Positions 55,063 through 63,452 are shown, counted from the stretch's first letter. The stretch is 64,000 bases of DNA from Aeromicrobium flavum (GCF_007992115.1 NZ_BJZQ01000004.1:155921-219920); one strand, 5' to 3'. Numbers and translations: made by a program. Notes: generated by a model from the letters alone, not told the origin.

Positions 55063-56496
55063 GTGCGTTCGAGCTCTCCTGCCTTCACCTTTATCGACCT
55101 CTTCGCCGGAATCGGCGGCTTCCATGCAGCCATGAAGGCACTGGGCGGGGAGTGCGTCTACGCGGTCGAGATCGACAAGCAAGCCGCCAAGGTCTACGAG
55201 GCGAACTGGGGACACCCGGCTCTTGGTGACATCACCCTGGATGCCGATGACGACCTCGGCGTGATGAACGTTCCGCCGCACGATGTGCTCTGCGCGGGCT
55301 TCCCCTGCCAGCCCTTCTCGAAGTCCGGCGCCCAGCGAGGGATGGACGAAACCCGCGGCACCCTCTTCTTCAACATCGCGTCGATCATCAAGGCCCATCG
55401 GCCGAGCGTGGTCATGCTCGAGAATGTCCGGAACCTCATCGGTCCGCGCCACGAGCACGAGTACTCCGTCATCATCGAGACGCTTCGAGAACTCGGCTAC
55501 CACGTGTCGGACATCCCGACGGTCTTCTCCCCCCATCTGTTGCCGCCCGAGCTGGGCGGAGCACCCCAGGTGCGCGAGCGGGTCTTCATCACGGCCACCT
55601 ACGCGCCTCACGAGGTCCGCAAGGACCTCGAGCTTGGCGGTCCGCTGCCCGCAGCCGCGATGGCCGACACGTTCGGCGATTTTGACCCCAAGCGCGACTG
55701 GCACATCGAGGACCTGCTCGATGACACTCACAACGTGCCCGGTTGTGATCTGACAGAGTCGGAGAACCACTGGATCAGCGCGTGGGATGAGTTCGTGCAG
55801 ATCATGCGCCCACTGATGGCCGACCGCCCCTTGCCGGGATTCCCGATCTGGGCGGACGCGTGGATGGATTTCCCGGAGATGCCCAAGATCAGGTGGAACG
55901 CAGATCGCGTGACCGTGCCCTCGAAGGTGACGATGCCCACCGTCGACCTCGAGCTTCCGGCGTGGAAGCAAAGTCACCTGCGCAAGAACTACGACCTGTT
56001 CGCGCGCCACTTCGAGGCGATCATCCCTTGGGCTCACCAGTGGAAGGTCTACACGGACGTCTTCCCGGCCTCGCGTAGAAAACTAGAGTGGCAGGCTCAG
56101 GACGCCAAGTCGCTGTGGGACACCGTCATGCACCTGCGGCCGTCCGGCCTTCGCGCGAAGAAGCCGAACTACCTTCCGGCGCTGGTTGCGATCACGCAGA
56201 CATCGATCATCGGCAGTCGCGAGCGGCGTATCTCACCGCGAGAGACCGCTCGCCTGCAGGGGCTTCCGGATTCGTTCGTCTTCCCCGACCAGCCGGACTC
56301 AGCCACCTACCGCCAGATGGGCAACGGAGTGAACGTTGGGGTCGTCTGGCACGTGTTCAAAGCGCACGTCGAGCGTGACCGCGACATTCTCACCTCGGGA
56401 CGGAAGACGGACGCCATTGTCCAAGCAGTGGCGTCTTCTCCAGACACTCCTTCGACTGTCCTGTCGAAGCACGTCCCGGCGTTGGATACGCCCTGA
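55063..56496 (+). CDS. DNA (cytosine-5-)-methyltransferase
   Basis: 477 residues from a GTG that follows TAAGCT by 7 nt (leaderless). C5-MTase motifs appear in order: FIDLFAGIGGF (I), EID (II), GFPCQPFSKSG with the catalytic C82 (IV), LENVRN (VI, E120), QVRER (VIII), and RQMGNGVNVGVVW (X). The region from about 185 to 400 holds the target recognition domain. It should protect host sites against the nuclease encoded in the converging operon. The recognition sequence cannot be read from the protein. Confidence 0.95.
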   Translation: MRSSSPAFTFIDLFAGIGGFHAAMKALGGECVYAVEIDKQAAKVYEANWGHPALGDITLDADDDLGVMNVPPHDVLCAGFPCQPFSKSGAQRGMDETRGTLFFNIASIIKAHRPSVVMLENVRNLIGPRHEHEYSVIIETLRELGYHVSDIPTVFSPHLLPPELGGAPQVRERVFITATYAPHEVRKDLELGGPLPAAAMADTFGDFDPKRDWHIEDLLDDTHNVPGCDLTESENHWISAWDEFVQIMRPLMADRPLPGFPIWADAWMDFPEMPKIRWNADRVTVPSKVTMPTVDLELPAWKQSHLRKNYDLFARHFEAIIPWAHQWKVYTDVFPASRRKLEWQAQDAKSLWDTVMHLRPSGLRAKKPNYLPALVAITQTSIIGSRERRISPRETARLQGLPDSFVFPDQPDSATYRQMGNGVNVGVVWHVFKAHVERDRDILTSGRKTDAIVQAVASSPDTPSTVLSKHVPALDTP

Positions 56497-56518
56497 CCTT
56501 CGAGCGCCGCGGCTCGAC

Positions 56519-56536
56519 ACGAGCAGACCTGCTCGT
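56519..56536. terminator. Hairpin between the methyltransferase gene and the convergent operon
   Basis: ACGAGCAG and CTGCTCGT pair around a 2-nt loop in the 43 bp gap between the two convergent transcripts, followed by TTCCT. Confidence 0.55.
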
Positions 56537-56539
56537 TCC

Positions 56540-57835
56540 TCAGGTCCCCTGGCAGTCCTCAGCAAACCGGTCCCGGACAGCGGGCCAACTTCCGAATCGA
56601 CGGATGATGGATCCGGCCGAGGGATGGCCCGGTCGATGCACCACCCATTCGGAGTACGCGCGACTGGAGCCAGATGCACCCATCTCTCGGAAGAACCTCT
56701 TAGCGCTGTCCGCCAGTTCGGAGTCGGAGTAGAAGAATGAGCCTGATTTGTCGGAGCCTCCGTCCACCCCGGCCGACTCGCAGGCGTGAGCCCAAGAGTC
56801 GAAGTGGTGAGCGAACCACCCGGTACCGGGGCCCACGAAAGCACCTTGGCTTCGCAACTCTTCATATGTACCGGAACTGAGCGGGTAGGCCAGAGTCGCC
56901 GCCTCGCTCAAAGCAGACAGGCCCTCCTCACGGCTCCACCCTGTGGGTCGAGACTCATTCCAGGTCGGATCGAGGTTGTCGAGCAGCGTTCGGCGATCGT
57001 CGCGGAGGCGACCATCAGCGAGCATGCCGCGCTGGGTCCGCCGCCACGGGCCGAGCGGGTAACCCTCCTCAGTCTCGAAGTGACTAGGTACGCGAGCATC
57101 CCCGTTGGCATCCCGATAGGCCCGGAGTTGACGAAACCCCTCTAACCAAGCTTCGTCTCTCACGTCGCGGTCGACACTCACACCGAGACCGGTGAGTTGC
57201 TTTACGCGTTCTGGCGTCAAGGTTCCCTTCTTCAGAAAACTCTTTTGCTTCGTATACCAACGGCCGAGTTTGAAGCCAGAAGGACTAACATAAGAGGACG
57301 GAACATGCGTGTCGCCCGTCTCCTGTATAAAAATTCGCAATTCATCGACAGCCTCAGCGAAGGGGTCACGACGACCGTGACTCCAATCGACACCCATTCG
57401 TTCAAGCTCCACCCGAATTTCTTCTGAGAGTCGCTGGGAGTGGAACGCCTCGATTTGCATCTGCAGCCATTTGCCAATCGGCTTGCCGGAAGGACTGCGG
57501 TGCATCACCGGAACGTTGATGTGGCCGTTCTCCTCGCCAAAAGCGCGGATGAGCGTCAGGTTCGATTTCCTCGACGTGGCCTGAGGGTCCCACACCACCC
57601 CAAGGTCGTCGAGCATTTGGATACGCTGCTCAGAGAGTCGACCAGCCCTCTTCCATGAGCGCTGCGTGTTCAGCCAGGAACCTAGTCGAAATCCGTCGTC
57701 ACAGACGAAGCTCCCTGCGACAGTCGGAGATCCGCCCGCTTGGAGGTGGTCCGCGAGATGCTCGTAGCCGACCTCCCACCCAACTCCGCGCCACGACTGA
57801 CTCACTCGATGTGCCTCCTCAATGCGTGCTTCCAA
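56540..57835 (-). CDS. Free-standing helicase-associated (HA) repeat protein with HNH-type repeats
   Basis: 431 residues. Four HA repeats cover about residues 19-85, 86-152, 155-223 and 226-296. Each has the pattern W/F...G...VP.....G..LG.W...Q......L...R...L..LG (for example FRLGSWLNTQRSWKRAGRLSEQR). Two C-terminal modules resembling the homing-endonuclease-associated repeat follow, ending HFDSWAHACESAGV and RRFGSWPAVRDRF. HA repeats normally form the DNA-binding tail of SF2 helicases; no helicase motor is present here. It is the last gene of the operon and probably acts as DNA-recognition subunit. AT-rich codons contrast with neighbours. Confidence 0.82.
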   Translation of the reverse strand: MEARIEEAHRVSQSWRGVGWEVGYEHLADHLQAGGSPTVAGSFVCDDGFRLGSWLNTQRSWKRAGRLSEQRIQMLDDLGVVWDPQATSRKSNLTLIRAFGEENGHINVPVMHRSPSGKPIGKWLQMQIEAFHSQRLSEEIRVELERMGVDWSHGRRDPFAEAVDELRIFIQETGDTHVPSSYVSPSGFKLGRWYTKQKSFLKKGTLTPERVKQLTGLGVSVDRDVRDEAWLEGFRQLRAYRDANGDARVPSHFETEEGYPLGPWRRTQRGMLADGRLRDDRRTLLDNLDPTWNESRPTGWSREEGLSALSEAATLAYPLSSGTYEELRSQGAFVGPGTGWFAHHFDSWAHACESAGVDGGSDKSGSFFYSDSELADSAKRFFREMGASGSSRAYSEWVVHRPGHPSAGSIIRRFGSWPAVRDRFAEDCQGT

Positions 57836-57851
57836 ACAACCCGATCACTGA

Positions 57852-58133
57852 CTACCCGCAATGACGCACAACTGCACCGAGAACCGCAACAAGCCCAGCC
57901 TTCGTCACCGTCCCTCCCCGTGATTCGAAATCCGCGTTCCAGGGAAGACCGACAGATTCAACGATCGATTTCGCTAGTTCAGGCTTGGTTTGCTTCTCGT
58001 CGATGCCGAGCCCGAGGTATCGGTTGACCAAAACAAAAATCTCCCGCGGCTCGGTCGATCCGGTCGACATCTTCGGCACTTCGACGCCGAGGCGATCCGC
58101 GATCTCCCACACGATGTCAGCCTTTGTTGTCAA
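57852..58133 (-). CDS. Small protein with duplicated TK-motif segment, restriction operon
   Basis: 93 residues. Two similar halves are visible: TKADIVWEIADRLGV near the start and TKPELAKSIVESVGLPW from residue 49, suggesting an internal duplication of a small helical DNA-binding module (SAP-like is possible). The end reads ESRGGTVTKAGLVAVLGAVV. Its ATG overlaps the nuclease-like gene's stop by 4 bp, and 16 bp separate it from the HA-repeat gene. No family recognised with confidence. Confidence 0.7.
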   Translation of the reverse strand: MTTKADIVWEIADRLGVEVPKMSTGSTEPREIFVLVNRYLGLGIDEKQTKPELAKSIVESVGLPWNADFESRGGTVTKAGLVAVLGAVVRHCG

Positions 58134-59008
58134 GCTTCCGCCGCCTTCATGAAGGACCTAAGACGCGAGGTGGTCTCGCACGACCACTCGATCGGATCAA
58201 GTCGTTTCGCTGAACGGTTCAGCAATTCCATCAAACGCATCCGTTCGATGACAGTCACCACCGTGGTCAACTGCCGCCAATCTGGTCCGGCGTTCCGCAC
58301 TGTCCCGGGAATGACGAGAAGACTCATAGGATCGAGGTCCATCGCTAGCCAACTCGCCCAGAGTCGAAGGTCGATGTCCGTTGTCTTCCGGAACGTCTCC
58401 GCTTGAATTGTGCACTGGGCTAGACCGAGCGGGAACCCAGGGCGCTGATCCGCGAATTGACGCCACGCAACGACATCCACGCCTCCGTCCTTCCGGAGGG
58501 GCGGACGGTAGCCGCGTCCGGGCTCGAGACCGATCTTTGAGGCCAGCCATGGGACGGCCTGGTCGAAGGCCTCCGGTCTGCCGTGCCTCGAGGGGTAGCC
58601 GAACGAAAGAGCACGACCGCCCTCTCCCCAAAGGTTCGCCAAAGCCTTCTCGGCGATCGTTTCGAAGAGCTCACCCATTTCCGCTGCGTCGGTGGCACGC
58701 ACTGTCTGGCGGGCCACCGACCCGGGGGTGAGATGGAGAAGCGCAGCGTAATGAGTGAGGAGCGGGTTGCCATTCTCGCGAAGCACGGCCAGTTCTGACG
58801 TCCGGAAGGGATAGGCGGACCCAAGGACCTTGACGCGTTTGGCCATTACCTCCATGGCCATGCTCACCTTCAAAGGAGGAGCGCCGATCTCAACCGATGC
58901 GAGTTCTTCCAGCCTGTCCCGGCCGAGATGCCCGGACATGCTGACAAGCGTGGCAGTCTCGATCCAATCGGCTATCGCCTCCACACTTGCGATCTCGAGA
59001 TCGGTCAC
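58130..59008 (-). CDS. PD-(D/E)XK-like restriction endonuclease candidate
   Basis: 292 residues. The C-terminal half contains RKDGGVDVVAWRQF, then a strand GLAQCTIQ. In related restriction proteins such a GGVDVVAW...GQC arrangement forms the nuclease core, with aspartate as metal ligand and glutamine in place of the usual glutamate. The canonical lysine is displaced; a lysine occurs nine residues later (FRKT). The N-terminal half is helical. It lies 3 bp from the ParB-like gene and overlaps the next gene by 4 bp. A nuclease role is inference from motif and context. Confidence 0.62.
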   Translation of the reverse strand: MTDLEIASVEAIADWIETATLVSMSGHLGRDRLEELASVEIGAPPLKVSMAMEVMAKRVKVLGSAYPFRTSELAVLRENGNPLLTHYAALLHLTPGSVARQTVRATDAAEMGELFETIAEKALANLWGEGGRALSFGYPSRHGRPEAFDQAVPWLASKIGLEPGRGYRPPLRKDGGVDVVAWRQFADQRPGFPLGLAQCTIQAETFRKTTDIDLRLWASWLAMDLDPMSLLVIPGTVRNAGPDWRQLTTVVTVIERMRLMELLNRSAKRLDPIEWSCETTSRLRSFMKAAEA

Positions 59009-59011
59009 CGG

Positions 59012-60118
59012 TCAGACCACCGACTCGGCATCGACGTCGTCAATCGTCGATCGGATGCTGCCTGCGAGCGATTCGATGTCCTCTACGAGCTTCTGAATCT
59101 CGGCATCCATAGCGAACTCCGATACGTCACTACTAGCGGCCGCCAGTGCGTTACGCGCCGTCGTAAGCTTCAGCGTCAAGGCCTTCAGCGGGTCCAAGCC
59201 CTTTTCCTGGATTCGCTGCTTTGCTTCCTCGAGAGTCTTCCCCTCGCGAAGGGCTCCAAGTCCTACATCCGATGCGACGACATTTCCGAGTTGGGAGATC
59301 TGCCGCGAGTCGGAGATCAGCGGCTCGTGCTCGTTGTCGCCGAATACCCATTGGATGATCTCCTTGAGCTCCTCCGACTTCTCAGACGGAACCGGCGCCT
59401 CACCGATAACGGTCTGCGAACCAAGGGGCGCGCCCACGTGGCTGCGAATCTTCGTGCTTCCCATCGCCACGGTCAACAAGGAGAAGGCGCTCTCCACCTG
59501 GGACGTCTCAAGCCCCAACTCGGCAGCCTGGTTCAACACCGCTTGATCGCGATACAAGTCGGCGGCCTTGGACTTGGGGATGCCGATGAGATCGGCCACC
59601 TCCTGAATCGTCCTGCCTTCTTCAACCCGCGCCGCGATGTATCGCGCTTGCATGAAGGGTCTCCAGGCAAGCTTGCCGACGACATGGACCCTAGCGATTT
59701 CCGCGTGAGTTGTATCTCGTGACTGGTGCATCACCACAGGTATGGACATCTTCGGGCTGATCGCCCGCTTCTTCGCCACATCTTCCCATCGCTCTGGCGT
59801 CGCGAACCCAGAGCGAACGTCTGGATACGCCAAACCGATCAAGGCGGTCAGGCGTCGATTTCCTTCGACGACGATCCAAGTCCCGGCCTCGTCAGGACTC
59901 GGGACAACGATCAGGGGTTCCGCGTTAAAGAACCCCAATTCAGCGATTGACTGCGCCACGGGAAAGGCTTCGAATCCCATCTCAAGCATGGTCGCCAGTT
60001 CGGCCGTGTCCTTGCTTCGGTGCGTCTCGGGGATACGAGGGTTCTCGGGATCGAGACGCAAAGCATCCAACGGGACACTCCCCAGTTTTCCCGCGCTCAT
60101 CGGGAGCGGCTCAGACAT
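59012..60118 (-). CDS. ParB/Srx-fold protein of the restriction operon
   Basis: 368 residues. The ParB N-domain is recognised by VPLDALRLDPENPRIPETHR, a region SIAELGFFNAEPLIVV, and the nucleotide-site motif WIVVEGNRRLTAL. An HTH follows (TIQEVADLIGIPKSKAADLYRD). The C-terminal third is predicted helical and coiled. Chromosome-partition ParB proteins bind CTP and parS; this one has no parA neighbour and belongs to the defence operon, where it may be a nucleotide-dependent DNA clamp, switch or nuclease. It overlaps the Z1 gene by 8 bp. Confidence 0.85.
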   Translation of the reverse strand: MSEPLPMSAGKLGSVPLDALRLDPENPRIPETHRSKDTAELATMLEMGFEAFPVAQSIAELGFFNAEPLIVVPSPDEAGTWIVVEGNRRLTALIGLAYPDVRSGFATPERWEDVAKKRAISPKMSIPVVMHQSRDTTHAEIARVHVVGKLAWRPFMQARYIAARVEEGRTIQEVADLIGIPKSKAADLYRDQAVLNQAAELGLETSQVESAFSLLTVAMGSTKIRSHVGAPLGSQTVIGEAPVPSEKSEELKEIIQWVFGDNEHEPLISDSRQISQLGNVVASDVGLGALREGKTLEEAKQRIQEKGLDPLKALTLKLTTARNALAAASSDVSEFAMDAEIQKLVEDIESLAGSIRSTIDDVDAESVV

Positions 60119-62159
60119 TCGTATCCTTTCGAACTACTAATCCAGAGCCTAGGTAGATGGCCAATGCCAGTACCTGGCCCTCGTCTTCCTGACTACGTAC
60201 TTGGGTGCGGTGGATTTGGATCACTATCTGATCTGGATCTGTATCGAGACTCTCCACGTACCGATCCCCCGGATAGAAATCTCCATTGGGCTGCGCCTTG
60301 AGGTCGCGTCCCTGAAACAGATTCACGAAGCCGAGTTCTGAAGACCACCCACGAGTTCGAGGCCCACCGTGGTCCTCCATCAGCATGATGGTGACCTTCT
60401 TGACGTGCTGGAATCCGCGAACGACTGCGTCGATGAACTCCTCATGCAGCCACCCCGGGCTGTAAGAGGGTCGCGCCCACCCTCGGAGCAGTGCCTCAGC
60501 AGCCTCCACCGAGGTGAGGCGCAGAGTCCGGAACGACAACCTCCCTTGCGGCACGAGTGGCGCGTCTAGCAGCCCAATTTCGGAGAGAAGGCGTTCGTTG
60601 TGAGCAGTGTCCGTAGAAGCACGCGACGGCATACGCATCTGGTGCCACCCGAGGTTCATCGTCGAAAGTGCTTGGACCACGCTCGACCGCGTAGGAACCA
60701 TTCCCTTGGGAAGTAGTAGTCCAATCTCTTGCGCCCAAGAGTGCACAGACCCCCCACTCTCGACGTGATCCCGCAAGCGGGCCCGCAGGTCCTCTTCCGT
60801 ATGGACGACTTCGGTCAGCGACCGGACGGTCTTCTTGCTCGCGAAGAACTGACAGTAGGGAAGAAGATCTCCTCGATAGCCGAACGCACGAGCTCGCTGC
60901 TCGAGCGTGTCGACCTGGGGACTCGCCGGCCGGTTCATATAGGTCACGGTCAAGCCCTCTACCGTGAATCCTCGATCCAACTTGTTGCCGCCCACGAGGA
61001 TATGTATCGGGGAGACGTGCCAGTCCACTTTGTTGACGTCAGCTGCGCTGTTGACCAGCCACGTGATGGCCTCCAGAAGAACCGTCTTGAGCTTCACCAC
61101 GAACTGGGCGTCGTCGGCGTCTCTGGCACCGTTGGCCACGAGACGGGCGCGCTCCTCAAGGATGCTCTGGGGGACAGTTGCAATCTCTCCTTCTACGATC
61201 TCCTTCTTCCACGCCTCCAACTGGCGCCGGATGAGGAACTCGTACCGAGCTTGGACGTCATTTCGAGCCGTCGAATGCACGAGCATGCTGATGGGCGGGC
61301 TGGCGTTGTCGTGCAGCAGCAGAAGCGCGGAACCTGCGAGAAATGCGGAAAGGGCCTGGTGGAGGCTGCGCTGGAGTCTGAGCGGCGGCGACTTCGATGC
61401 CTGCTCATCGAGAAGCGGGACGTTTCTTACAACCGTGTCAGCGTTGTCGATGAAAAACTGCCTGCCGCCCGTGTAACCCCTACCTGGAGTCAGAAACTCA
61501 ACGTGCTGAGGACTCAGGATGTCCGCAGCATCCAAGAGCAACGGAGCATACGGGGTAGCCGTGTACTGGACGTAAAGGTGCCGGGGCACCGATCTGCGAA
61601 GCTCACGGATCGCCCCGTACGTCCTGCTCTCGGCGTCCCTGCTTGTATTCAAGGACGCCTGGTCCGCCTCATCGTCGATGATGAGTACGTTCAAACTGTC
61701 CGGCATCTTCTCGAGTTGCTTCGCTACCGCTCTAATTCGGCCTGCGTGCTTGAGGACTGGTACGAGACAGACACGACCCATATCAACGAACCGGCGGAGT
61801 TTCTTGCCAGCCGCCTCGGTCGTTGGATTTGTCTCAGTGATCCACACGTAATCAGCCCGCGTCGTAATACCCAACGAGGCTTCGAGCCGGTCTCGGTTTT
61901 GGTCGAGTAGAAGATTGGTAGATCCAAGCAACGCGACGATCACTGCGTATCCAGCATCTGCTGCTGCAGCGGCAAGCGCGGTGATCGAAGTTGTCTTTCC
62001 CGACTGAACGTAACCCAACGCTAGAACCGTTGAATCAGTCCCGCGACCAGCCGCGGGACCGTGCGAAAGTATGGAGTGCACGGATTCCCATATTGACACT
62101 CTCGTCGGTTCGTCCATGGACGTGGCAAGGAACTGATCTAGGCGACCGGTCTCGCTCAT
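60111..62159 (-). CDS. Z1-domain P-loop ATPase (endonuclease-associated)
   Basis: 682 residues. Walker A is GYVQSGKT (49-56), Walker B with DEAD-like residues is IDDEADQ (161-167). The Z1 core follows with VGGNKLDRGFTVEGLTVTYMNR near residue 390 and LEQRARAFGYRGDLLPYCQ, containing arginines expected to act as fingers. Z1 proteins are superfamily-2-like motors found in restriction systems. The gene overlaps the upstream zinc-finger gene by 4 bp and the ParB-like gene by 8 bp, showing one transcript. I take it as the translocating or remodelling engine of the system. Confidence 0.92.
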   Translation of the reverse strand: MSETGRLDQFLATSMDEPTRVSIWESVHSILSHGPAAGRGTDSTVLALGYVQSGKTTSITALAAAAADAGYAVIVALLGSTNLLLDQNRDRLEASLGITTRADYVWITETNPTTEAAGKKLRRFVDMGRVCLVPVLKHAGRIRAVAKQLEKMPDSLNVLIIDDEADQASLNTSRDAESRTYGAIRELRRSVPRHLYVQYTATPYAPLLLDAADILSPQHVEFLTPGRGYTGGRQFFIDNADTVVRNVPLLDEQASKSPPLRLQRSLHQALSAFLAGSALLLLHDNASPPISMLVHSTARNDVQARYEFLIRRQLEAWKKEIVEGEIATVPQSILEERARLVANGARDADDAQFVVKLKTVLLEAITWLVNSAADVNKVDWHVSPIHILVGGNKLDRGFTVEGLTVTYMNRPASPQVDTLEQRARAFGYRGDLLPYCQFFASKKTVRSLTEVVHTEEDLRARLRDHVESGGSVHSWAQEIGLLLPKGMVPTRSSVVQALSTMNLGWHQMRMPSRASTDTAHNERLLSEIGLLDAPLVPQGRLSFRTLRLTSVEAAEALLRGWARPSYSPGWLHEEFIDAVVRGFQHVKKVTIMLMEDHGGPRTRGWSSELGFVNLFQGRDLKAQPNGDFYPGDRYVESLDTDPDQIVIQIHRTQVRSQEDEGQVLALAIYLGSGLVVRKDTNV

Positions 62160-63412
62160 TCGACGTTCTCTTCCTTTACGAAGGCACGTTTCTTGACTTC
62201 GGTCCAGGACCCAAAGCGATTTCGAATGGTCTGGAACGAGGGTCCGTCCGGTGCGAATTGTCGTCTCCAGTCATCAAACTTGTGGGCGGAGTTCGGTTGA
62301 CTGGGATCGAGCAAGTACTGACGCACTATCTGTAGCAAGTCTTGATCTGTCCACTTCGACTGATAGTTGTTTCGTACGGCCCGTCCTGGGACCACGCCCG
62401 CCGCATCGCAGGCCGCGGACCAGTTCCCGAAGCGCTGCCAGATCCTAGGCACCGAAGGTCCGCTGATTTGACCGGAAGCGAGCAGGCTTGCATACGCTTT
62501 TGTCGTCAGAGGAAACTCATAGATTGCGGCCTCGCGAAGCGATTCGAGAATGGCCTCGTCTGACCATCGTTCTTCGTTGTTACCAGCCGGACGGAGGCGA
62601 AGGTGGACAAGATCGATCGGCCAATACCGCACGGTTTCGCTCGACGTCAGTCCCGCCACCTCCGCAGCATCCGAGACGGTCATAGCGCCGCCACCGTCTA
62701 GCGCTTGTCGGATTAGCGGTTCGACACGAGCGCGACGATCACGCTCAGCAATCTCAGTTCGAACCCGCTGCAACTCCGCGACTTCAGCTGCACTTGGGCC
62801 TCCGTACTTCGCGATGAGTTGCCGCACACGCTCCCTGGTGAGTCTGTGAAGACTTCCGATCTCGTCCAAGGTCGCGCCTGAGAGGCGTCTCTCGATCATG
62901 TCCGAGACGTGGGGCGGAGCCGGCGGGAGAGGGGGAGTCTCGCCGTGCCCCACCCAGGCGTATACATCTCGATCAATCCTGACGAACCGACTCTCGCCCT
63001 TCGACAGGGTCCGCATAACCTCCCTGACGAGTTGCGCAGACGGTATGGGGGCATCGAGGGTTTCCGACACGACCGCGTGGACCTCAGGAAGGGTGACTGG
63101 CTCTGCTTCTCGTTGGGCGACGATGTCCCGAAGGAGGGCCTCCACACGGAGGCGCTGGGCGCGGTTGGTTATGCGCACTCGAACTGCTTTCGGCTGGGCG
63201 CGGTTGGTTATGCGCGCTCGAACTGCTTTCGGCTGGGCACGGCGCTCGGCTGCGCAGGCACGACATTCGGTGTAACGCATTCCCGGCTTATCGCTAACCG
63301 TAGGAAACGCCGTCGCACGTTTCGTCTCTCCGCAAGAACCCGAACAAGTCTGGAATCCGTCATCGGTACGACCGAAGTATCGGCCTACCACCGAAGCCCC
63401 GATATTGTCCAT
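62156..63412 (-). CDS. Zinc-finger / sigma-like HTH / HNH-type repeat protein
   Basis: 418 residues, first gene of the operon. A zinc knuckle (C23, C27, C50, C53) like those before HNH nucleases is followed by a tandem 13-residue repeat (RAQPKAVRARITN, twice). Next come a winged-helix-like region (68-140) and an HTH resembling sigma-70 region 4 (GATLDEIGSLHRLTRERVRQLIAKYG). Two C-terminal modules matching those of the HA-repeat protein end in WQRFGNWSAACDAAGV and RNRFGSWTEVKKR. No HNH catalytic core is visible. Its likely role is DNA recognition or regulation. Confidence 0.75.
   Translation of the reverse strand: MDNIGASVVGRYFGRTDDGFQTCSGSCGETKRATAFPTVSDKPGMRYTECRACAAERRAQPKAVRARITNRAQPKAVRVRITNRAQRLRVEALLRDIVAQREAEPVTLPEVHAVVSETLDAPIPSAQLVREVMRTLSKGESRFVRIDRDVYAWVGHGETPPLPPAPPHVSDMIERRLSGATLDEIGSLHRLTRERVRQLIAKYGGPSAAEVAELQRVRTEIAERDRRARVEPLIRQALDGGGAMTVSDAAEVAGLTSSETVRYWPIDLVHLRLRPAGNNEERWSDEAILESLREAAIYEFPLTTKAYASLLASGQISGPSVPRIWQRFGNWSAACDAAGVVPGRAVRNNYQSKWTDQDLLQIVRQYLLDPSQPNSAHKFDDWRRQFAPDGPSFQTIRNRFGSWTEVKKRAFVKEENVE
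63155..63238 (-). repeat. 39-bp in-frame tandem repeat within the zinc-finger gene
   Basis: Two copies of a 39-bp unit (63155-63193 and 63194-63232) differ at one base (63177 versus 63216) and are followed by six bases of a third. Each unit encodes 13 residues, so copy-number change keeps the frame. Confidence 0.9.
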
Positions 63413-63452
63413 ACTTCACCAAATCCCGAGAACCCTCGCCAATGCCTCACTA

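Noticed and set aside
59012..60118. Chromosome-partition ParB near oriC
   Set aside because: No ParA neighbour, no parS-like 16-mer seen, and the gene is embedded in and overlaps a restriction operon of foreign composition.
63155..63238. CRISPR-like repeat
   Set aside because: Directly adjoining 39-bp units without spacers, inside a coding frame; it is a tandem duplication.
54569..63412. Whether the island is a BREX, DISARM, Dnd or classical Type I/III system
   Set aside because: No PglZ, BrxC, DrmA-type helicase, Dnd sulfur genes, HsdS or Mod/Res proteins are present; Z1 and ParB-like proteins point elsewhere.
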